Positions 34,080-40,445 of a DNA stretch of 40,445 nucleotides are shown here, piece after piece; position 1 is the first letter of the stretch, and each line of letters begins with the position of its first letter. The stretch is taken from contig JAGKWN010000030.1 of NCBI GenBank assembly GCA_021151805.1, forward strand, positions 1 through 40,445, in the 5' to 3' direction. This DNA is from Cytophagaceae bacterium (GTDB taxonomy: Bacteria > Bacteroidota > Bacteroidia > Cytophagales > Cytophagaceae). A program made the translations under genes and the position numbers. The notes beneath the pieces were generated by a model. That model had not been told where the DNA came from. It worked only from the letters and a program-made list of their open reading frames with translations, and did not search any database.

Positions 34080-34832
34080 TTATTCTTCGTCGTCAGCTTC
34101 GTTATAATCTTCATCGGTACTGCCCAATGCATCTGTTTTGCTGTTAAAGCCTGCAACAATCAATACAATCTCGCCTTTAGGAGTGTGCTTGGTATAATGA
34201 GCCATTAATTCGGCAAGAGAACCATTACGTGTCTCTTCAAACATTTTTGTCAACTCACGAGATACGGATGCTTGTCTTTCCGCGCCGAACGCATCTTTCA
34301 GCTGTTCCAGTGTTTTCACCAGACGATACGGTGATTCATAAAAAATAATGGTGCGGTCTTCCTGCATCAACCGTTCAATGCGGGTTTTGCGTCCTTTCTT
34401 ATGCGGCAAAAAACCTTCAAACACAAACTTATCGCTCGGCAAGCCTGATTTAACAACAGCAGGTACAAATGCTGTAGGACCAGGTAAACACTCTACAGCA
34501 ATATTGTGTACATAACATTCTCTAACCAATAAAAATCCTGGATCCGAAATACCGGGTGTACCGGCATCTGAAACCAGTGCAAGATTTTTTCCCTGCTGCA
34601 ATAATTGAATTGTGGATTGTAAGGCCCGGTGTTCATTGTGCGCATGAAAGGCCTGAAGTTTTGTCTGAATATCCAGATGCTTCAACAGGTTTCCGCTGGT
34701 ACGGGTATCTTCAGCCAGCACCAGGTCTACTTCCTTCAGAATACGGATGGCGCGTAATGTAATGTCTTCAAGATTACCAATGGGAGTTGGTACCAAATAT
34801 AATTTACCAGATGTCTTATCCGTTTGATTCAT
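34080..34832 (-). CDS. rsmI: 16S rRNA (cytidine(1402)-2'-O)-methyltransferase
   Basis: A 250-residue SAM-dependent methyltransferase of the tetrapyrrole-methylase fold that 2'-O-methylates C1402 in the decoding centre of the small subunit. It shows LYLVPTPIGNLEDITLRA at about residues 11-28, LAEDTRTSGNLLKHL near 39-53, VSDAGTPGISDPG near 87-99 and KGEIVLIV near the end. An acidic C-terminal tail (DEDYNEADDEE) is present. The start ATG at 34832 lies inside the PCD gene (17-bp overlap), so the two are translationally coupled and co-transcribed. Confidence 0.95.
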   Translation of the reverse strand: MNQTDKTSGKLYLVPTPIGNLEDITLRAIRILKEVDLVLAEDTRTSGNLLKHLDIQTKLQAFHAHNEHRALQSTIQLLQQGKNLALVSDAGTPGISDPGFLLVRECYVHNIAVECLPGPTAFVPAVVKSGLPSDKFVFEGFLPHKKGRKTRIERLMQEDRTIIFYESPYRLVKTLEQLKDAFGAERQASVSRELTKMFEETRNGSLAELMAHYTKHTPKGEIVLIVAGFNSKTDALGSTDEDYNEADDEE

Positions 34833-35067
34833 TTTCTATTTTATCTATTGCCTGAGCCAATGCTCTATCTTTGTCTGTTACATTTCCCCCGGCACTATGT
34901 GTATTCAATTCAATATAAACCTTATTCCAACTGTTTGTCCAGGTAGGATGATGATCCATCTTCTCCGCAACAGATGCAACAGCAGTCATAAAGGCAAAGG
35001 CTTTTTCAAAATTTTTAAATTCAAATAATTTTATAAGCCGGTTGTTTTGTTCTGTCCACTTATTCAT
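34816..35067 (-). CDS. phhB: 4a-hydroxytetrahydrobiopterin dehydratase (pterin carbinolamine dehydratase)
   Basis: 83 residues. It carries the family core: FMTAVASVAEKMDHHPTWTN with His39, His40 and Trp43, and YIELNTHSAGGNVTDKDRALA with the conserved THxxGG at residues 56-61. It dehydrates the carbinolamine formed by pterin-dependent hydroxylases such as phenylalanine hydroxylase, and in some bacteria aids other pterin chemistry. It is somewhat shorter than the usual ~95-110 residues, mainly at the N-terminus. It lies upstream of rsmI and overlaps it by 17 bp. A good promoter precedes it. Confidence 0.93.
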   Translation of the reverse strand: MNKWTEQNNRLIKLFEFKNFEKAFAFMTAVASVAEKMDHHPTWTNSWNKVYIELNTHSAGGNVTDKDRALAQAIDKIENESNG

Positions 35068-35138
35068 ACATACAATTGATTAAGATTTTAAGAACCCTGT
35101 TTCTATTAATAACAAAATAACGCTTTAAAGAAACATAA

Positions 35139-35169
35139 CAAAGTTACAGTACCAATATATTTTTAGCAA
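35139..35169 (-). promoter_or_regulatory. Bacteroidota-type promoter of the phhB-rsmI operon
   Basis: On the minus strand TTG (35167-35169) is followed by exactly 20 bases and then TAACTTTG (35139-35146), a full match to TAnnTTTG. Transcription would start about 65 bases before the phhB ATG. It is the clearest promoter in the window. Confidence 0.6.
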
Positions 35170-35186
35170 TGATTGATTGTTAATAG

Positions 35187-35194
35187 TATCTTTG
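35187..35194 (+). promoter_or_regulatory. -7 element overlapping the start of the methyltransferase gene
   Basis: TATCTTTG, an exact TAnnTTTG, lies only three bases before the ATG at 35198. If it is used, transcription starts at or within the first codon, giving a leaderless mRNA. The -33 region (TTTTAG at 35161-35166) is a weak match. Confidence 0.42.
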
Positions 35195-35197
35195 ATT

Positions 35198-36382
35198 ATG
35201 GTTCCGATAGAAGAATTAACATCAAAAGAGATTTCTGAGTTCATTAAGAAAAACAGAAAATCATCTGTTGCTGAATTAATGCTTAAAATGCCTCGGTTTA
35301 CAATTGAAGCAAAGTGGATCGCTGCACAAATTGAAGGTTGGCAGAAGGCCTCTGTGAAGCTACCTGCTTGGGCCGAAAATGAATGTATAATCTATCCGAT
35401 ACGCCTGAGCATGGAACAATGTTCTTCTGAGCGCACAGGCCTTTATAAATCAACACTTGTAGGAGGCAATGTAATCGTCGATCTGACAGGTGGTTTCGGA
35501 GTGGATACGTTTTATCTGTCACAATCATTTACCAAATCTTTTTATATTGAACAGCAGGAGGATCTTGCTCAGATTGCTGCACATAATTTTAATGTATTTG
35601 GCAAAAAAAATATTTCTGTGCTTAGCGGTGATTCAGAAGCTGTATTAACAACCATTGCTGATAAAATTGATGTTATCTACCTGGATCCCGCAAGAAGAAA
35701 GGAACAGCAAAAAGTTTTCAAGCTATCGGATTGTGAACCGGACATTGCAGCACTAAAAGATTTTTATTTTTCATTTGCGGATACCATATTGGTGAAAACT
35801 TCGCCAATGCTTGATATTGCTGAAGCTTCGCGGCAACTCTCCAACATAAGTGGAATTCACATTGTAAGTGTAGATAATGAGTGCAAAGAAGTTCTATACC
35901 TGCTGAAAAAAAATTATACCGGTGAACCGGAGATTCAATGTATAAACGCTGTTAAAAAATCTATTCAATCATTCCATTTCAAAAACAGCATTGAACAGTC
36001 GTATAAAGCACCTCAATCCATGCCGTTGCAATACATCTATGAGCCGAATCCATCTGTCTTAAAAGCCGGTGGCTTCAATACCATTGCACAAGCATATAAT
36101 GTTTTTAAATTACATCAATCTTCGCATTTATATACTTCTTCTGAACATATAACAGATTTTCCGGGAAGAAGTTTTAAGATCAATCATATTACTACGTACG
36201 ATAAAAAAGCAATACAGGCATTGATCCCGGATGGGAAAGCAAATATTCAAACACGCAATTTTCCGGATTCAGTTGAAGACATAAGGAAAAAAATAAAAAT
36301 TAAAGATGGTGGTAGCATTTTCATTTTTGCTACCACCTTAATGGATTCAACAAAAGTCCTGCTGATCTGCGAAAAAATTTAA
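35198..36382 (+). CDS. Class I SAM-dependent methyltransferase with THUMP-like domain
   Basis: About 394 residues. An N-terminal helical region (EELTSKEISEFIKKNRKSS) precedes a Rossmann methyltransferase with VIVDLTGGFGVDTFYLSQ near residues 90-108 (SAM-binding motif I), EQQEDLAQIAAHNF, and VIYLDPARRKEQQKV near 158-172 (a DPAR motif IV). The C-terminal part (from ~300, FKINHITTYDKKAIQALIPDGKANIQTRNFP) matches the THUMP-like domain. These proteins probably methylate RNA or an rRNA/tRNA base, but the target is unknown. I chose the ATG at 35198 over the TTG at 35177, since the latter overlaps the promoter element. It is convergent with rmlA, whose stop lies 11 bases away. Confidence 0.82.
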   Translation: MVPIEELTSKEISEFIKKNRKSSVAELMLKMPRFTIEAKWIAAQIEGWQKASVKLPAWAENECIIYPIRLSMEQCSSERTGLYKSTLVGGNVIVDLTGGFGVDTFYLSQSFTKSFYIEQQEDLAQIAAHNFNVFGKKNISVLSGDSEAVLTTIADKIDVIYLDPARRKEQQKVFKLSDCEPDIAALKDFYFSFADTILVKTSPMLDIAEASRQLSNISGIHIVSVDNECKEVLYLLKKNYTGEPEIQCINAVKKSIQSFHFKNSIEQSYKAPQSMPLQYIYEPNPSVLKAGGFNTIAQAYNVFKLHQSSHLYTSSEHITDFPGRSFKINHITTYDKKAIQALIPDGKANIQTRNFPDSVEDIRKKIKIKDGGSIFIFATTLMDSTKVLLICEKI

Positions 36383-36393
36383 GCGCGCGTTTA

Positions 36394-37260
36394 TTATTTA
36401 TTTTTTGCAAGACTTAGCAGATACTGACCATAACCGCTTTTCATCAATGGTTTTGCAAGTGCTTCCAATTCTTCTTTTGTTATGAATTTCATTGTATAAG
36501 CCACTTCCTCTATACAACCAACTTTCAACCCCTGACGCTCTTCAATCACCCGCACAAATTCACCGGCCTGCATCAGTGATGCAAACGTTCCCGTATCAAG
36601 CCAGGCTGTACCCCTGTTCAATATTGCTACTTTCAGTTTCTTTTGTGCAAGATAAATTTTATTTACGTCGGTAATTTCCAGCTCGCCTCTCGGACTTGGT
36701 TTTAAATTTTTAGCTATTTCAATAACGCTGTTGTCATAAAAATATACACCTGGTACAGCGTAATTTGATTTTGGATTCAATGGTTTTTCTTCAATAGAAA
36801 GTGCATTCATTTCTCCATCAAAATCAACTACACCGTAACGTTCAGGATCGGTTACGTGATAGGCAAATATCACTGCGCCATCCGGATCGTTATGTGAATG
36901 CAGTAGTCGGCCCAGGCCTGATCCGTAAAATATGTTGTCGCCTAAGATCAATGCTACCTTATCATTGCCAATGAATTTTTCTCCGATGATGAATGCTTGT
37001 GCCAAGCCATCCGGAGAAGGCTGAACAGCATACTCAAAGCGACAACCCAATGCAGAACCGTCACCCAAGAGCTTCTGAAAATTAGGCAAATCCTGTGGCG
37101 TTGAAATAATCAAAATTTCTTTAATACCAGCAAGCATCAAACATGAAAGCGGATAATAGATCATTGGCTTGTCATATACAGGCATCATCTGCTTACTCAT
37201 TGCCAATGTTAAGGGGTGAAGTCTTGATCCAGTACCACCAGCTAATAATATTCCTTTCAT
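36394..37260 (-). CDS. rmlA: Glucose-1-phosphate thymidylyltransferase
   Basis: 288 residues. It makes dTDP-glucose from glucose-1-phosphate and dTTP, the first step of dTDP-sugar synthesis. The nucleotidyltransferase motif LAGGTGSRLHP is at residues 6-16, followed by MSKQMMPVYDKPMIYYP (21-37), and LILGDNIFYG near 105 with the metal-binding Asp. The length and sequence are typical. It is the last of the four minus-strand sugar-nucleotide genes, 22 bp after rmlB. No terminator hairpin is apparent in the 11-bp gap to the convergent methyltransferase. Confidence 0.96.
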   Translation of the reverse strand: MKGILLAGGTGSRLHPLTLAMSKQMMPVYDKPMIYYPLSCLMLAGIKEILIISTPQDLPNFQKLLGDGSALGCRFEYAVQPSPDGLAQAFIIGEKFIGNDKVALILGDNIFYGSGLGRLLHSHNDPDGAVIFAYHVTDPERYGVVDFDGEMNALSIEEKPLNPKSNYAVPGVYFYDNSVIEIAKNLKPSPRGELEITDVNKIYLAQKKLKVAILNRGTAWLDTGTFASLMQAGEFVRVIEERQGLKVGCIEEVAYTMKFITKEELEALAKPLMKSGYGQYLLSLAKNK

Positions 37261-37282
37261 TATCTCTTGTTATTTAAAAAAG

Positions 37283-38344
37283 TTATCTCTTTATGTATTG
37301 CTGCTCATAATAAGAAGCATAGGCACCCGAAGTAATTTTATCCATCCATGCTTTATTGTTGAGATACCAATCAATGGTCAGGCTCAAGCCTTGTTCAAAG
37401 GTAACTGAAGGTACCCAACCCAATTCATTTTTTATTTTAGTAGCATCAATCGCATATCTGAAATCATGTCCTGCGCGGTCCGTCACATAAGTGATCAGCT
37501 TTTCACTGGTACCTGCCGCACGTCCAAGCTTTTCATCCATCTGTTTGCAAAGTAAACGGATCAGATCAATATTCGTCCATTCATTATGCCCGCCAATATT
37601 ATAGGTTTCGCCCGTTTTGCCATTGTGATAAACAGTATCAATGGCGCGTGCATGGTCAATAACAAAAAGCCAGTCTCTGATATTTTCCCCTTTACCATAA
37701 ACAGGCAACGATTTGTTTGAACAGATATTATTAATAAATAACGGAAGCAATTTTTCGGGGAATTGATTCGGTCCGTAGTTGTTTGAACAATTTGTCAATA
37801 CAACCGGTAGTTTATACGTATTGTGATAAGCACGAACAAAGTGATCAGATGAAGCCTTTGATGCAGAGTATGGAGATTGCGGATCATACGAAGTTGTTTC
37901 CAGGAAGAAACTTCCGTCGTGCAAAGAGCCATAAACCTCATCTGTCGAGACATGATAAAAACGTTTTCCTTCAAAATTGTTTTTCCATGCTTCCTTCGAT
38001 GCGTTCAATAAATTTACAGTACCGATCACATTGGTAATAACAAATTCCATTGGAGCAACAATAGAGCGGTCTACGTGAGATTCCGCCGCTAGATGTATAA
38101 CTCCGTCAAATGCATATTTTTTAAATAACTCCTGAATATAAGTTGAATCTGCAATATCTCCTTTTTCGAAAATATAGTTCGGCGCCTTTTCAATATCTGT
38201 CAGGTTTTCCAGATTACCTGCGTAAGTAAGTTTGTCCAGGTTGACAATCACATACTCAGGATATTTATTTACAAATAAGCGAACTACGTGAGAACCGATA
38301 AAACCAGCCCCGCCGGTGATCAATATAGTTTTTTTTGTATTCAT
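37283..38344 (-). CDS. rmlB: dTDP-glucose 4,6-dehydratase
   Basis: A 353-residue SDR enzyme converting dTDP-glucose to dTDP-4-keto-6-deoxyglucose. The NAD motif is GGAGFIGSH at residues 11-19, the catalytic region has STDEVYGSLHDGS (Thr/Asp/Glu), and the active-site YSASK lies near 160. The substrate-binding NCSNNYGPNQFPEKLLPLF follows. It is full length. Four bases separate it from the upstream dehydrogenase gene. rmlC and rmlD are not in the window, so the final dTDP-sugar is not fixed. Confidence 0.96.
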   Translation of the reverse strand: MNTKKTILITGGAGFIGSHVVRLFVNKYPEYVIVNLDKLTYAGNLENLTDIEKAPNYIFEKGDIADSTYIQELFKKYAFDGVIHLAAESHVDRSIVAPMEFVITNVIGTVNLLNASKEAWKNNFEGKRFYHVSTDEVYGSLHDGSFFLETTSYDPQSPYSASKASSDHFVRAYHNTYKLPVVLTNCSNNYGPNQFPEKLLPLFINNICSNKSLPVYGKGENIRDWLFVIDHARAIDTVYHNGKTGETYNIGGHNEWTNIDLIRLLCKQMDEKLGRAAGTSEKLITYVTDRAGHDFRYAIDATKIKNELGWVPSVTFEQGLSLTIDWYLNNKAWMDKITSGAYASYYEQQYIKR

Positions 38345-38348
38345 GAAA

Positions 38349-39647
38349 TTATAATGTCCAATAGGTATTTGTGTGCTTACTCTTTGTGTAAATACCTTTT
38401 ATATCAACAAATACTCCATCAGCAGTTAAAAGGTTTTCATAAAAAGAAATATCATGCTTTAAATATTCCTTATGTGATACAGCAAGAATTACGACATCAT
38501 AACTGTCTGCTGCTTCTGTACGAAACTCCAGATTGTATTCATGCTTGAATTCTTCGAAAGATGCGTAAGGATCAACCACATCAACTTCAAGGCTGTAAGA
38601 CTGAAGTTCTTTGATCAGGTCTGCGACTTTAGAATTGCGGATGTCTTCAATGTTTTCTTTAAACGTTACACCCAGCACAAGTATTCTGGATTTTGAGATA
38701 TTTTTTCCTGTCTTGATAAGGGAAGTAACAACCTTTTTGGCAATATTCATTGGCATCTGATCATTGATCAGCCTTCCGCTTAATATCACATTTGGGTTCA
38801 AGCCAAGTTTTCGTGCTTTGTATGTGAGGTAATAAGGATCAACACCTATGCAATGCCCGCCTACAAGGCCTGGTGTGAAACGTAAAAAGTTCCATTTTGT
38901 ATTTGCAGCTTCCAGTACTTCGTAGGTATTGACGTCAAGCTTATCACAAATAATGGATAGTTCATTCATCAACGCAATGTTCACATCACGTTGTGTGTTT
39001 TCTATGATCTTGGCTGCCTCTGCAACTTTAATGGAAGATGCTTTATGAATGCCTGCCTGTACAACAAGTTCATATACCTCGGCGATTGTTTCCAGACTTT
39101 CTGCATCGCAACCTGAAACCACTTTGGTGATTTTGGAAAGCGTATGCTCTTTATCTCCCGGATTAATGCGTTCAGGAGAATAACCTACTTTAAACTCCTG
39201 ACCAACTTTTAAACCGGATAAACTTTCAAGTATAGGAATGCAGTCTTCTTGTGTACAGCCTGGATATACCGTTGATTCGTACACAACATAATCGCCTTTT
39301 TTCAAAACACTGCCAATCGTTTTTGTTGCAGAAAGCAGAGGTTTTAAATCCGGGTGATTAAAGGCATCTATGGGAGTAGGCACCGTTACTATATAAAAAG
39401 AGGCTTGTTTTAAAACAGCAATATCGTCTGTAAAAACGATATCGCTATTTTGAAAATCTGTCGCAGCTAATTCTCCGCTGGGATCAATTTGTTTATTCAT
39501 TAACTCAATTCTCTTTGAATTAATGTCAAAACCAATGACGTTGATTTTTTTAGCAAAGGCTAATGCTATAGGTAAACCAACGTATCCTAAGCCAATTACA
39601 GCTAAAGAAATTTCTTTCTTTTTTAATTGACTACATAGTGGAGTCAT
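38349..39647 (-). CDS. UDP-N-acetylhexosamine 6-dehydrogenase (TviB/WbpA-like nucleotide sugar dehydrogenase)
   Basis: 432 residues. It oxidises C6 of a UDP-sugar to the uronic acid with two NAD. The Rossmann motif is GLGYVGLP at residues 19-26, and YESTVYPGCTQE near 123-134 and the active-site Cys266 in GGHCIGVDPYYL are characteristic. The second half (ISKSRILVLGVTFKENIEDIRNSK) is the UDP-binding domain. Sequence style resembles the Vi-antigen TviB/WbpO group (UDP-HexNAc) more than UDP-glucose dehydrogenases, though the substrate is not settled. It is co-directional with UXS (five bases) and rmlB (four bases). Confidence 0.88.
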   Translation of the reverse strand: MTPLCSQLKKKEISLAVIGLGYVGLPIALAFAKKINVIGFDINSKRIELMNKQIDPSGELAATDFQNSDIVFTDDIAVLKQASFYIVTVPTPIDAFNHPDLKPLLSATKTIGSVLKKGDYVVYESTVYPGCTQEDCIPILESLSGLKVGQEFKVGYSPERINPGDKEHTLSKITKVVSGCDAESLETIAEVYELVVQAGIHKASSIKVAEAAKIIENTQRDVNIALMNELSIICDKLDVNTYEVLEAANTKWNFLRFTPGLVGGHCIGVDPYYLTYKARKLGLNPNVILSGRLINDQMPMNIAKKVVTSLIKTGKNISKSRILVLGVTFKENIEDIRNSKVADLIKELQSYSLEVDVVDPYASFEEFKHEYNLEFRTEAADSYDVVILAVSHKEYLKHDISFYENLLTADGVFVDIKGIYTKSKHTNTYWTL

Positions 39648-39652
39648 AAAAA

Positions 39653-40445
39653 TCAGTTCTTTTTAAACTCTTTGGGTAATACATCCCAATCTTCTTTTGG
39701 AAGGGATTTGAAGTATTCGTATGTAATTTTTAAACCTTCAGCTCTCGATACTTTAGGCTCCCAGCCTAAAATTTCTTTCGCTTTGGTAATGTCCGGCTTA
39801 CGCTGCTTCGGATCATCTGTTGGCAATGGTTTAAATGTGATTTTTACATTTGACCCTGTTAGCTTAATGATCTCCTGAGCAAAGTCATTGTGCGTACCAT
39901 CGCCAAAAGAAGTAAGATCTTCACCTCTTAATGCCTGGCCAATGAATGCAGGTAATACACGACCATCATTCAGTCGCATTCTCGGACCATAGGTGTTAAA
40001 GATACGAACGATGCGCGTTTCAACGCCATGGTATGTATGGTAAGCCATTGTAATCGCTTCCTGAAAACGCTTCGCTTCATCGTATACACCACGTGGACCA
40101 ACCGGATTTACATTGCCCCAGTATTCTTCGGTTTGCGGATGCACCAATGGATCGCCATATACTTCAGACGTTGAAGCAATGATCATACGAGCTTTTTTAG
40201 CGCGTGCCAGACCCAATAAATTGTGTGTTCCCAAAGAACCGACTTTTAATGTCTGGATAGGAATTTTTAAATAATCGATCGGACTTGCCGGTGATGCAAA
40301 GTGTAAAATGTAATCCAGGTCGCCTGCTACATGCACAAACTTTGAAACATCGTGATTATAAAATTCAAAGTTTTCAAGTTTGAATAAATGCTCAATGTTT
40401 TTAAGATTACCGGTAATAAGATTATCCATTCCGATAACATGATAA
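39653..40445 (-). CDS. UDP-glucuronate decarboxylase (UDP-xylose synthase), 5' end outside window
   Basis: A partial SDR enzyme. At least 264 residues are present and the coding frame continues to the window edge: the codons before the Met at 40429 read YHVIG, matching the usual ...YHVIGMDNLITGN of this family, so the true start and the GxxGxxG NAD motif are beyond 40445. Visible family features are HFASPASPIDYLKIP, STSEVYGDPLVHPQ, the catalytic YDEAK in PRGVYDEAKR, and IFNTYGPRMRLNDGRVLP. It makes UDP-xylose from UDP-glucuronate. It lies five bases upstream of the UDP-HexNAc dehydrogenase gene on the same strand. Confidence 0.9.
   Translation of the reverse strand, partial: YHVIGMDNLITGNLKNIEHLFKLENFEFYNHDVSKFVHVAGDLDYILHFASPASPIDYLKIPIQTLKVGSLGTHNLLGLARAKKARMIIASTSEVYGDPLVHPQTEEYWGNVNPVGPRGVYDEAKRFQEAITMAYHTYHGVETRIVRIFNTYGPRMRLNDGRVLPAFIGQALRGEDLTSFGDGTHNDFAQEIIKLTGSNVKITFKPLPTDDPKQRKPDITKAKEILGWEPKVSRAEGLKITYEYFKSLPKEDWDVLPKEFKKN

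Noticed and set aside
36380..36396. GCGCGC palindrome between the methyltransferase and rmlA stops
   Set aside because: Only a few pairs and no loop; likely chance.

Overview
The window looks like ordinary chromosome of a gliding, aerobic Bacteroidota, most probably a Cytophaga-type organism close to Cytophaga hutchinsonii. The species is an inference. The supporting signs are a C-terminal type IX secretion sorting domain (DUF1501 protein), several PorT-like outer-membrane barrels and lipoproteins, Bacteroidota-style promoters (TTG about 20 bp upstream of TAnnTTTG), little Shine-Dalgarno sequence, moderate-to-low GC, and a eukaryote-like kynurenine route to quinolinate. I saw no rRNA, tRNA, CRISPR array, insertion sequence or prophage.

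Left part (1-16081). A four-gene plus-strand operon encodes a DUF1800 protein, a DUF1501 protein with a T9SS tail, an outer-membrane barrel and a lipoprotein. It ends at a perfect 58-bp palindromic bidirectional terminator shared with a large minus-strand FAD/Fe-S oxidoreductase. Then come a SlyD-like prolyl isomerase with its own terminator, another barrel, a cytoplasmic GH63-like glucosidase paired with a signal-less solute-binding-like protein, a strong hairpin, and a protein with an OmpA domain at its N-terminus.

Middle part (16082-26584). A minus-strand gene string reads gltX, a 65-residue charged protein, a PAP2 phosphatase, an ArnT-like GT39 transferase, an alanine/saccharopine-dehydrogenase-like enzyme and an M48 protease. 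Upstream are ridA, a DUF4421 protein, a small lipoprotein and a LOG-family protein. Three intergenic spots here and at 5831 carry short heptanucleotide tandem arrays. The arrays differ in sequence but every one contains a stop codon. The pair between ridA and gltX is inverted and abuts the gltX start.

Right part (26644-40445). kmo, kynU and 3-hydroxyanthranilate dioxygenase genes (minus strand) make quinolinate, a precursor of NAD. Divergent from them, across a region with two dyad symmetries, lies a four-gene operon (lipoprotein, propeller-like protein, PhoX-like phosphatase, small membrane protein). A pterin dehydratase/rsmI pair follows, divergent from a THUMP-like methyltransferase. The window ends inside a minus-strand sugar-nucleotide operon (UDP-xylose synthase, UDP-HexNAc dehydrogenase, rmlB, rmlA) that presumably feeds a surface polysaccharide.

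Nothing here is clearly a new defence or mobile system. The least explained items are the stop-codon heptad arrays, the inverted heptads in the gltX leader, and the dyads upstream of the dioxygenase gene.
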